A DNA stretch of 41,613 bases from a virus. The notes under the pieces are model-generated. The model ran no database searches. It was not told the DNA's origin and was given only the letters and a program-made list of their open reading frames with translations. Of the stretch, positions 7,308 to 13,416 are shown one piece after another. The position numbers were made by a program, and so were the translations under genes. The stretch spans positions 1-41,613 of IMG/VR virus record IMGVR_UViG_3300034073_001383; one strand, 5' to 3'. Each line of letters opens with the position of its first letter. Positions within the stretch are counted from its first letter, which is position 1.

Positions 7308-7627
7308 CAGCCTGCGTAGACCTCCCCGAACTCCCGCAGCACTCGCTCGGCGGTCTCCTGCGGCGTCTCAACGCGGAGCTTCGCGAGCCGCTTCTGAAAA
7401 AGTTCTTCCTTCAGGCGGTCGATCTCAGCCGGCGTCGGATCACGCCAAGTGATGTCGGTGCCGTCATCGATCCCCTTCGGTCGCTTGCGTGCCGCCTTTC
7501 GACGCCCGAGCCCGTGCCGGGCCGCGAGCTTGTAGAGCATCGACTGATCGATGCCCATCTGCTCGGCGATCTCCGCTGTGCGGAGCGTCCGATCTTCCCA
7601 CAGTGCTATCAGTCTGGCGAGATCCAT
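7307..7627 (-). CDS. Helix-turn-helix protein, GcrA/resolvase-like N-terminus
   Basis: The start is ATG 7627, which follows a GAGGAGG ribosome binding site; the earlier in-frame start has none and lies in the upstream hairpin. The 106-residue product begins MDLARLIALWEDRTLRTAEI followed by AEQMGIDQSMLYKLAARHGLG, a clear helix-turn-helix, then a basic patch, RRKAARKRPKG, and a C-terminal helical segment. GcrA and Hin-type domains share this pattern. It could be a late-gene or lysis-region regulator. It is the first gene after a strong hairpin, so it may have its own promoter. Confidence 0.75.
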   Translation of the reverse strand: MDLARLIALWEDRTLRTAEIAEQMGIDQSMLYKLAARHGLGRRKAARKRPKGIDDGTDITWRDPTPAEIDRLKEELFQKRLAKLRVETPQETAERVLREFGEVYAG

Positions 7628-7648
7628 CTCTGCCTCCTCTCGGGTGAT

Positions 7649-7685
7649 GCCTCGCGGCTGGCTGACCACCAGCCAGCCGCGAGGC
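7649..7685. terminator. Perfect 16-bp stem hairpin between clamp and HTH genes
   Basis: The arms GCCTCGCGGCTGGCTG (7649-7664) and CAGCCAGCCGCGAGGC (7670-7685) are exactly complementary around the loop ACCAC. It starts seven bases beyond the sliding-clamp stop in the leftward direction. There is no T-run after it, so it may act with other factors, as an RNA stabiliser or as a transcription barrier rather than a classical intrinsic terminator. Confidence 0.75.
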
Positions 7686-7691
7686 GAAGGT

Positions 7692-8873
7692 TCACTCGGC
7701 AGCCATCGGCATGATGACCGTGCGGCAGTGATCGCCGCACCGAAGCACGATCGCCGACTGCGGGTCGATCGCTTCGAGCCGCACCGTCTCGGCGGTGTCG
7801 AACGATCCGCAAGCCAGCCACTGCGACGCGAAGTGCGGGTCGATCCGCACCGTCACCGGATGCCCCGCCTCCACGAGCTCGCAATGCACGCGAGCCTCGC
7901 CCGTCTCAGCCGCCTGGGCCGCGAGGTCGATCCCGTCGGGCGTCACCGACAGCGTGACCGCCTTGCTGGAGTCGCTCGTGCAGATTTCCGCCATGCGGAT
8001 CGCATGGAGGAGATCGCCGATGACCGCCGTGCTGGCGGGCACCTCGTGCGACTTGTCAACGTCCTGCCACCTGGGGAACCGTCCCTCGGTCAGTCGGGCG
8101 TGCAGCGTCGTGCCCGTCACGCCGGCCGACTCGTCATACTCGCCGACGATCGCGACAAACTCTGTGTCGGTCGCCAGCATCTGCACAGCGTCGCCCGAGG
8201 CGGCCAGCCGCACGAGGGCGGCAATCGCCCGCGAAGGCACCAGCGTCTGCGAGTTGTCGAGATCCTGACTCGCCACCTCGGCCGCCGAGATCGCCATCCG
8301 CCGACCGTCGGTCGCGATGAACGTGATAAGCCCGGTCTCGGAATCGGCGTCGCCACGCTGGAACTCGACGCACACCGCCCCGAGGGCGTAGCGGCTCGAC
8401 TCGTTGTCGGTCGCGAACCGCACCGCGTTGACGAGGCTCACGAACTGGTCAGCCGGCAGACGCCCGATGCTCGTGCCTTCGGCGGCGGTCGCCGTCGGGA
8501 ACTCGCCGGCATCTTCGACCGGGATCGTCCACTCGCCACCGCGAGCCTCGATCTTGCACCGCGTGCCATCGGCGGCGATGTGAACCGCGTCGGTCGGGTG
8601 CAGGGTCGAGACGATCGCCTTCAGCCGGGCGAACGGCAGGAGCATCGCCGGCCCGGTCGCCTCGGGCAGCGGCACCGAGATCCTCAGTTCGAGGTCGGTG
8701 CCCGTCAGATGCCCGTCGGCGAGCAGCACATTCTGGAGCACCGGCTTCGGGCTGCGGCTGGGCACCGCCGGCTCGACTTCACGAATCGCTCTGGCGAGCG
8801 TCGCGGCGTTGAGGACGATGCCACCACTCCGGGTCTTTCGAGACTTGGCGGGCTTGGTTGCGGTCGCGGTCAT
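7692..8873 (-). CDS. dnaN: DNA polymerase III sliding clamp (beta subunit)
   Basis: At 393 residues this is close to the length of bacterial beta clamps (about 366-380). It shows the three-domain pattern: VLQNVLLADGHLTGTDLELR in domain I, the conserved GEFPTATAAEG region at the start of domain II, the TDGRRMAISAA motif matching TDGHRLA, a second FPRWQDV element in domain III, and a C-terminus ending VIMPMAAE like the MPMR/MPM tail that lines the partner-binding groove. An alanine- and lysine-rich N-terminal extension of about 15 residues is extra. A phage clamp would tether the host replicative polymerase or other clamp-binding proteins to phage DNA; no polymerase is visible in the window. 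The ATG follows an AAAGGA ribosome binding site. Confidence 0.93.
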   Translation of the reverse strand: MTATATKPAKSRKTRSGGIVLNAATLARAIREVEPAVPSRSPKPVLQNVLLADGHLTGTDLELRISVPLPEATGPAMLLPFARLKAIVSTLHPTDAVHIAADGTRCKIEARGGEWTIPVEDAGEFPTATAAEGTSIGRLPADQFVSLVNAVRFATDNESSRYALGAVCVEFQRGDADSETGLITFIATDGRRMAISAAEVASQDLDNSQTLVPSRAIAALVRLAASGDAVQMLATDTEFVAIVGEYDESAGVTGTTLHARLTEGRFPRWQDVDKSHEVPASTAVIGDLLHAIRMAEICTSDSSKAVTLSVTPDGIDLAAQAAETGEARVHCELVEAGHPVTVRIDPHFASQWLACGSFDTAETVRLEAIDPQSAIVLRCGDHCRTVIMPMAAE

Positions 8874-8982
8874 GGGTCAAATCCTTTCGACGTAGGGATG
8901 CCCCGGACAAAAGCCCGAGAGCGAAGGTCAATCCGTTCACCAACACGCCCACGCATACCAGCGTGAGTTGTTCGATCGTCAT
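8779..8982 (-). CDS. Small membrane protein overlapping the clamp gene
   Basis: ATG at 8982 overlaps the upstream stop as ATGA. The 67-residue frame starts MTIEQLTLVCVGVLVNGLTF followed by ALGLLSG, one strong hydrophobic helix, then a basic tail, ASLRRKDLTHDRDR, that runs 95 bases into the clamp gene in another frame. The coupling supports translation; the long overlap lowers confidence. A small anchored accessory protein is the simplest reading. Confidence 0.5.
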   Translation of the reverse strand: MTIEQLTLVCVGVLVNGLTFALGLLSGASLRRKDLTHDRDRNQARQVSKDPEWWHRPQRRDARQSDS

Positions 8983-9242
8983 GCCGCACCGCCCTTCTGC
9001 CCGAGCAAGGCATGGAGGTACTGCTCGATCTCGCGGTTCTGCTTCGCGAGACGTTCGCACCGGGCTTCGAGCATCTCGGCCCGCATCGCACACCGGGCGG
9101 CGCGGGCCGCGAGCCGGCGGATGTGATGGTGGGCCAGCTCCAGGGCTCGGCGGGCACCGTCGGAGAGATCGTCATCCCACGAGTGGGCCTCGCAGAGATT
9201 GGCGACATCGGCCGGCGGGAGCGGGCGGCGGCGGCGTTTCAT
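8979..9242 (-). CDS. Hypothetical coiled-coil protein (87 aa)
   Basis: ATG 9242 overlaps the upstream stop as ATGA. The basic start MKRRRRPLPPADVANLCE is followed by a long helix rich in alanine, arginine and glutamate, including RRLAARAARCAMRAEMLEAR and then RLAKQNREIEQYLHALLG, with heptad-like hydrophobic spacing. It is likely an oligomeric helical protein, possibly nucleic-acid binding because of the basic head. It sits between the LexA-type wHTH gene and a small membrane gene. Confidence 0.75.
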   Translation of the reverse strand: MKRRRRPLPPADVANLCEAHSWDDDLSDGARRALELAHHHIRRLAARAARCAMRAEMLEARCERLAKQNREIEQYLHALLGQKGGAA

Positions 9243-9481
9243 TCGTCACCTCCGATCGGGATGATCGAGTTGGCACGTCCAGGCACGCGGGTCACGTAGC
9301 CGCGCTTTTCGAGGTAGACGAGATGGCAATACGCCGCCGAGGGCGACGCCCATCCGAAAGCCTCGCCGATCTCGCGAACGCCGATGCCGTAGCCTCGCTC
9401 CGCGTAGGTCTTCGAGATCCAGCGGTAGACCGCTTGCTGCCGCTTCGTGAGCGGCGGTCGTGCTTCTGCCGTTGCTGCCAT
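9239..9481 (-). CDS. LexA-type winged-helix DNA-binding protein without peptidase domain
   Basis: The 80-residue protein matches the N-terminal domain of LexA: LTKRQQAVYRWISKTYAERG at the first helix, GIGVREIGEAFGWASPSAAY across the helix-turn-helix, and HLVYLEKRGYVTRVPGRANS at the wing. The Ser-Lys autocleavage domain is absent, so RecA-stimulated cleavage cannot occur here. It is probably a small repressor or antagonist binding LexA-like or phage operators. The ATG at 9481 follows an AAGGAG ribosome binding site and the gene is coupled to both neighbours. Confidence 0.88.
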   Translation of the reverse strand: MAATAEARPPLTKRQQAVYRWISKTYAERGYGIGVREIGEAFGWASPSAAYCHLVYLEKRGYVTRVPGRANSIIPIGGDE

Positions 9482-9484
9482 CTG

Positions 9485-10360
9485 TCACTCCTTGGAAAGT
9501 GTGAGCGACGCCGCAAGCGACGCCGCCTCCGGTGGGCTTCCATGTCCACGCCGCCAATCGGCGTACTCTTGGTCGGTCATGCCTCGCTGGGCGTCGGCCC
9601 GGTAGAAGCGGCGACGGGAACGCTCCTCGGGCGTCGGGCCGGCAGGGCGGTTGCCCGGCTCGCGGTTGGTTCCGCCCTTGTCCTGGCACCTCTGGAGCCA
9701 GCCGACGATGAACCGCCGCCAGTTCCGCTTGCCGCACCGCTTCGGGTTGGCTTTGAGCCAAGCCGTCGCCTTGGCGAGCTCTTGGGCGAGCACGGCTCCT
9801 GGGAACGCCGTAGCCCACTCCTGGCGGTCGGCGTCTGTGATGCCCTCCCAGCCTGCATCCGCAGACCACGAGACGGAAGGCTTCGCCCGCGACCGAGACG
9901 GCTTTGCCGGCTCGCTCGCGGGAACAGGCGCAGCCGGTTGTATTTCTTCTCTCCTCTTCTCTCCTCTCCTCTCCTCTAGTACGCAATCTGTCACGCTGTC
10001 ATGCGTACGCTTTGCGTACGCTCTGCGTACGGATTGCCGACGCTGCTCGGAAAGCCGCCTTTTTGCGGCATTTCCGAACCTCTCGACCCAGCCTGGAATG
10101 GTGATCGAGTCCTCGGTGCAGACCAGCCAGCCGGCCCGCTCAACAGCCAGCCAGAACTGATCGTCACCTCCAGCCACCGTGGCGAGCATCGACCGGGGCA
10201 CCCGGATCGTGCCGTCAGCCGTTACGTGCCACGCCCATGACCACAGGCGAACCATCCGGCCGACCACGACCTCAATAGGATCGTGAGTCGCCGCAGCCAC
10301 CTCTAGCACCTCGGGCTTCGTGCCCAGGTTGCAGTCAATGGGAATCCATTCACCGGCCAT
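9485..10360 (-). CDS. Phage replication initiator / replisome organiser
   Basis: The 291-residue protein begins MAGEWIPIDCNLGTKPEVLE, the entry to an N-terminal winged-helix domain like that of phage replisome organisers (replication protein O/DnaD type), with RMVRLWSWAWHVTADG next. A polar linker of repeated arginines and glutamates (about 127-140) is followed by a C-terminal DnaD-like helical region, WATAFPGAVLAQELAKATAW then NWRRFIVGWLQRCQ, and a basic tail. It should bind the origin and load a helicase, as lambda O does. Iteron-like repeats lie inside the coding sequence between the two domains, as in lambda O. No helicase loader is seen next to it. Confidence 0.75.
   Translation of the reverse strand: MAGEWIPIDCNLGTKPEVLEVAAATHDPIEVVVGRMVRLWSWAWHVTADGTIRVPRSMLATVAGGDDQFWLAVERAGWLVCTEDSITIPGWVERFGNAAKRRLSEQRRQSVRRAYAKRTHDSVTDCVLEERRGEKRREEIQPAAPVPASEPAKPSRSRAKPSVSWSADAGWEGITDADRQEWATAFPGAVLAQELAKATAWLKANPKRCGKRNWRRFIVGWLQRCQDKGGTNREPGNRPAGPTPEERSRRRFYRADAQRGMTDQEYADWRRGHGSPPEAASLAASLTLSKE
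9943..9977. repeat. 35-nt homopyrimidine run inside the replication gene
   Basis: The plus strand contains only C and T across 35 bases (coding strand all purine), made of repeated CTCCT/TCTC units. Such runs unwind easily or form triplex DNA. It begins 25 bases from the 11-bp iterons, and in the protein it encodes only the low-complexity E/R/K linker. Confidence 0.85.
10002..10031. repeat. Three 11-bp iterons (candidate replication origin)
   Basis: TGCGTACG occurs at 10002, 10013 and 10024, spaced exactly 11 bp (one helical turn); the first two contain the palindrome GCGTACGC. An inverted partial copy, GTACGCA, lies at 9979-9985. Because 11 is not a multiple of three, the repeats are read in different frames (RRAYAKRTH), so DNA-level selection is likely. 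Confidence 0.7.
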
Positions 10361-10568
10361 CCTTGGGCTCCTGTCGCTCCTGGTACCACTGCCGGCGGAA
10401 CGTCTCGAACTTCATGGTGCCGCCGTCCGTGCGGTGCGTGGCATAGGCGATCACGCACTGCTCAAGCTCGGGATCGCGGTTGCGTTCCTGTTCAGCCTTG
10501 GCAGCCGCAAGGGCTTCACGCTTGCGGCTGGCTTGGTACTCGCGGTAGGGGAGGAAGTCAGACGGCAT
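10350..10568 (-). CDS. Hypothetical basic helical protein (72 aa)
   Basis: The true start is ATG 10568 (MPSDFLPYREYQASRKREAL), coupled to the methylase stop as TGATG; the longer frame runs back through the methylase gene. The product is helical and basic, with an alanine/lysine segment (AAAKAEQERNRDPE) and a C-terminus ending FRRQWYQERQEPKDGR. It overlaps the replication initiator gene by 11 bases, so it may assist replication. I do not recognise the family. Confidence 0.75.
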   Translation of the reverse strand: MPSDFLPYREYQASRKREALAAAKAEQERNRDPELEQCVIAYATHRTDGGTMKFETFRRQWYQERQEPKDGR

Positions 10569-11470
10569 CACGGCTGCCCGTCCTTTCCGACCCAGCCCAT
10601 GCCCGCGTAGTCGCCCTCGACCTCTCCCGGCGGCGGTGAGATGAGCAACTCCCGATTCTTTGGACGCTTCGTCTTCGTGACCGCGTTCGTGTAGCGGATC
10701 TCCAACTCTTGAAACGATGCCCACGAATACAACTCGCGGATCTCGGCGCAATCGTCATAGGACAGACGCCAATCGGCCGGCGTCTCATGCAAGAGCGACG
10801 CGAGCTCCGCGTGCTCGTCGGGGCTCATGTTGTGAGCGTAGAGTTGCCCGCCCTTCACGTAGTACGGCGGGTCGAGGTAGATGAGCGAGGCGTCGGTTGC
10901 CTCCGCGATCATGTCGCGAAAGTGAAGATTGGTGATGCGTAGGTTCCTGAACTTCCGCAGCGTCTCGCGGGCGTTGTAGATCGCCTGCTCAATGGCTGCC
11001 GGATTCCACCGACATCCGACCGTGTAGTTTCCGCCCTGCCCCTTGCCTCCGATCGGCCCGCCAGCCATGCGACCGAACCCGCTGACGCTCATTCGGTGCA
11101 ATGCGAGCTTGTAGAAGCCATCGTCCGCGACGCTGTTCGTGCTGGTTCCATCGGCACGCTTGAACTCGTAGAACGCTTCGGTGTCGGGCTCGAAGTCACG
11201 CACGCGGCGAACCAGCGATGCCGTGTCCTCGACAACCGCTTTCCACAACGCGTACATGCCGTAGTCGATGTCGTTGATCCAGACGCTGATCGACTCGTGA
11301 ACGTGCTCCAGCAGTTCAAGCCCCACTGCCCCCGAGCCGAAGAACGGCTCGACATACATCGCCCCTCGCGGGTGCGACCACAAAGAGCCGACCATCCATT
11401 CCGGCATGGATGCCCGTATGTTCTGCACGAGCTTCGCCTTGGATCCTGGGTAGCGAATGATGGACGGCAT
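10568..11470 (-). CDS. DNA adenine-N6 methyltransferase, Dam/D12 class
   Basis: The 300-residue protein starts at ATG 11470 (MPSIIRYPGSKAKLVQNIRA); frames upstream are extension through the nuclease gene. It has the alpha-class order: the YPGSK start box, motif I VEPFFGSGAVGLELL, NDIDYGMYALWKAV, and the catalytic motif IV YLDPPYYVKGG. Between these are the GxGRMAGGPIGGKGQGG loop and target-recognition segments. It would methylate adenine in a short recognition site, like Dam (GATC), but the target cannot be read. It is translationally coupled to the PD-(D/E)XK protein, which suggests a modification-restriction pair or a nuclease guarded by the methylase. Lone phage Dam enzymes are also common as anti-restriction. 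Confidence 0.92.
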   Translation of the reverse strand: MPSIIRYPGSKAKLVQNIRASMPEWMVGSLWSHPRGAMYVEPFFGSGAVGLELLEHVHESISVWINDIDYGMYALWKAVVEDTASLVRRVRDFEPDTEAFYEFKRADGTSTNSVADDGFYKLALHRMSVSGFGRMAGGPIGGKGQGGNYTVGCRWNPAAIEQAIYNARETLRKFRNLRITNLHFRDMIAEATDASLIYLDPPYYVKGGQLYAHNMSPDEHAELASLLHETPADWRLSYDDCAEIRELYSWASFQELEIRYTNAVTKTKRPKNRELLISPPPGEVEGDYAGMGWVGKDGQP

Positions 11471-12051
11471 CACACCACCTCCGAAACTGGCTGGATTCGC
11501 AGGAGCGATCGGATGGGGTGCAGCCTGGACGTGCTGACGCTGTAGTTCATCCATGACCCGCGAAGGCTGCCGACTTCCGGCGAGCGGCACACAACCGCGC
11601 GACTCAGGTAGCCGTCGATTGCAACGCGGTAGTCGGACCCGCTCCAGTTGGCGAACACGAACCAATCTGCACGCTCGGCGGGAACCCGAACGTACCGGCT
11701 CTCGTAGTCGCTCTGCGACGTTTTGACTTGCACGCTGCCGCACGGCAGCGGCAGATCACGCCCGCCATCCCCGCCAGAACGAAACGCGACATCAAGAGGG
11801 ACGCCAGCCAACTTGCACATCGCACACTCACCCACCTTCCCTAAGACTGTCCCGGAGATGTCGCCGCCCAACGCCTTGCCGCACGGCAGCTTGAGCGAAC
11901 GAACGAGACCGCCCTTCCATCCGGGCCTGCCCGCGTACTGGTATCGCTCCACGTACTGCCGTGCGAAGTCGATGCACATCTCGATTTCCGAGGGTGTGAT
12001 CTCAACCAGCACGGGTACGGGCGGTCGTCTTCCCTGACCTTCCGACTCCAT
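11470..12051 (-). CDS. PD-(D/E)XK-type nuclease, restriction-endonuclease-like
   Basis: I place the start at ATG 12051, because it follows a GGAGG ribosome binding site at good spacing; an upstream TTG start would add ten residues. The 193-residue protein has GKVGECAMCKLAG (helix with Glu), then the core GGDGGRDLPL and SVQVKTSQSDYE: D followed about ten residues later by Q-V-K, the PD-(D/E)XK active-site pattern with Q in place of E. The later part has alternating hydrophobic strands. It overlaps DUF3102-like and Dam genes on either side. A type II-like endonuclease is the best guess; a recombination nuclease is possible. Confidence 0.7.
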   Translation of the reverse strand: MESEGQGRRPPVPVLVEITPSEIEMCIDFARQYVERYQYAGRPGWKGGLVRSLKLPCGKALGGDISGTVLGKVGECAMCKLAGVPLDVAFRSGGDGGRDLPLPCGSVQVKTSQSDYESRYVRVPAERADWFVFANWSGSDYRVAIDGYLSRAVVCRSPEVGSLRGSWMNYSVSTSRLHPIRSLLRIQPVSEVV

Positions 12052-12598
12052 TCTCGGCCTCCATTTCCGCGAGAAACTCAAGCAACTGCTCGATCCTTCG
12101 CCGCACGTACAGGTACTGCTCGTGCGTTGTCAGTTGCCCGACGAACTTCGTGACCGCGTTCTTCACCGCCGATGCCATCTCTTCGTGAGGTGGCTTCTCG
12201 GGCTTCTCTACCGGGTCGGCGTGCAAGGCTGCCGCCTGTGCCCTGGTTGTTTCCGGCGTGATCTCGCCAGCCTTGATGCCGGCGATCAGCGTCTCGTCAT
12301 CGAGCTTGGTCAACTCGTAGAGAGTGCTGAACGACTGAGGCAAATACCGCACATGTGCGGTATTTGAAAGAACCCCACTAGAGGCAATAGCTATAAGTTT
12401 TTGGGCGTTGTCTTCGCCCCACGGCAGCGGATCGCTCACCGCGTTCTCGTGTCCCTTGAACAGCCTCAGGAACTCGCCGTGCTCGCACGCTTCCTTCGCT
12501 GCGATCAGTTGCCGCCCGACGCCGAGGATGCCCTCGATGCTCTTCCGCCACTCGCCGTGAATCTTCGGTGCCCAGTATTCGGCCTTCGTCTTCTTCAT
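12002..12598 (-). CDS. DUF3102-like phage/plasmid protein
   Basis: The 198-residue protein shows the DUF3102 pattern: KIHGEWRKSIEGILGVGRQL, HGEFLRLFKG, a PLPWGEDNAQKLIAIA segment, and the conserved YLPQSFSTLYELTKLDDE helix. The C-terminal part is a helical, basic extension ending in KTTARTRAG. DUF3102 proteins are found beside ParB-like genes on phages and plasmids and are thought to bind DNA. The 26-bp palindrome lies in this reading frame. ATGA overlap at 12595-12598 couples it to the ParB-like gene. Confidence 0.8.
   Translation of the reverse strand: MKKTKAEYWAPKIHGEWRKSIEGILGVGRQLIAAKEACEHGEFLRLFKGHENAVSDPLPWGEDNAQKLIAIASSGVLSNTAHVRYLPQSFSTLYELTKLDDETLIAGIKAGEITPETTRAQAAALHADPVEKPEKPPHEEMASAVKNAVTKFVGQLTTHEQYLYVRRRIEQLLEFLAEMEAENGVGRSGKTTARTRAG
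12341..12366. repeat. 26-bp perfect palindrome (candidate parS or recombinase core site)
   Basis: Ten-base arms CAAATACCGC and GCGGTATTTG are exact reverse complements around the six-base core ACATGT. The whole is a perfect palindrome within the DUF3102-like gene, where it encodes SNTAHVRYL. The protein segment can vary in this family, so the DNA symmetry is unlikely to be a by-product. See findings. Confidence 0.85.
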
Positions 12599-13380
12599 GC
12601 TTCCACCTCCATCTCGCGATCGAGCTTCGGCTGCATGATCCGGGTGACGCGGCGACCGTCGAGGAAGGCGTCGAGGCAGTAGAGGGTCGCGTAGTAATAC
12701 TGCTTCTGCTTGTCGTGCCCCTTCGATGTCGTAGTCGGCTGGTAATAGAAAAGCTGGTACGCAGGGTCGCCCTTCCGCAGCATCTCTTGCGTGATGAACT
12801 GATTGAGGAACTCAAGGCACCTTTCGTCGCTGGTCTCGTGCAGCCGGTCGGCGATCGCAGCGAGGATCGGAGCCCTGACTCGCGAGCTATTCGCCACCTG
12901 CGACACCTGCACGATCGCCTCGTTGTAGGTCTCGAACATCTCGCAGAAGTCATCCGGCGTGAACTTCGTGATACGCCACGCGGCACGGTACGCCCGAAGC
13001 AAGACGTTCACACACGCGGCTACCGCCGAGGAAACGGTCGTGTCGTAGAACAACTTGAGCACGTCACTCATAGTGCGACCGCGACCGCGATCCACGTACA
13101 TCTGCACGCGATCATCCAGCCCCTCGACCAGCAGGAAGTGAACGTCGTGCTTCCACGCCTCGGCCTCGAACATTGCCGTGATGCGATGCCCGCCATCGGC
13201 GATGAATCCGCTCGCCGTCACGCCGATGCCCTGGTTGGTAGGGAACCACTTCCTCTCGCGAATCTCACGCTTGAGGTATTCGATGTGCGACCGCACCTTG
13301 TTCCGGTTGTGCGTGTCCTTCGCCATCAGCGACTCGATCAGTTCCTTCGTCGCTTTCACGATCTTGCAAGTGACTGCCAT
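12595..13380 (-). CDS. ParB/sulfiredoxin-fold protein with DGGHR motif
   Basis: The 261-residue protein has an N-terminal half with FPTNQGIGVTASGFIADGGHR, the ParB/Srx-fold motif in which ParB proteins bind nucleotide (DG-HR); GFIADGGHRITAMFEAEAW is clear. The C-terminal 130 residues are helical, with no ParB helix-turn-helix that I can identify. Phage members of this group are often described as ParB-like nucleases or transcription co-regulators. The start follows an AAAGGAGCAGAAAG leader. With DUF3102 it may form a partition or DNA-binding unit at the palindrome, but that is inference. Confidence 0.75.
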   Translation of the reverse strand: MAVTCKIVKATKELIESLMAKDTHNRNKVRSHIEYLKREIRERKWFPTNQGIGVTASGFIADGGHRITAMFEAEAWKHDVHFLLVEGLDDRVQMYVDRGRGRTMSDVLKLFYDTTVSSAVAACVNVLLRAYRAAWRITKFTPDDFCEMFETYNEAIVQVSQVANSSRVRAPILAAIADRLHETSDERCLEFLNQFITQEMLRKGDPAYQLFYYQPTTTSKGHDKQKQYYYATLYCLDAFLDGRRVTRIMQPKLDREMEVEA

Positions 13381-13416
13381 CTTTCTGCTCCTTTTCCTTT
13401 CGTGAAAAACTGAACC

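Noticed and set aside
7551-8966. Long plus-strand frame (471 codons) across the sliding clamp gene
   Set aside because: Opposite-strand shadow of the clamp; GC-rich coding gives long antisense frames, and there is no family match or ribosome binding site.
10568-11743. Extended start of the Dam-type methylase (391 codons)
   Set aside because: The added part reads through the nuclease gene out of frame, and ATG 11470 is coupled to the nuclease stop.
12341-12366. Telomere-resolvase (protelomerase) target
   Set aside because: Known telomere resolvases are much larger than the 270-residue recombinase nearby and use longer target sites; 26 bp is too short.
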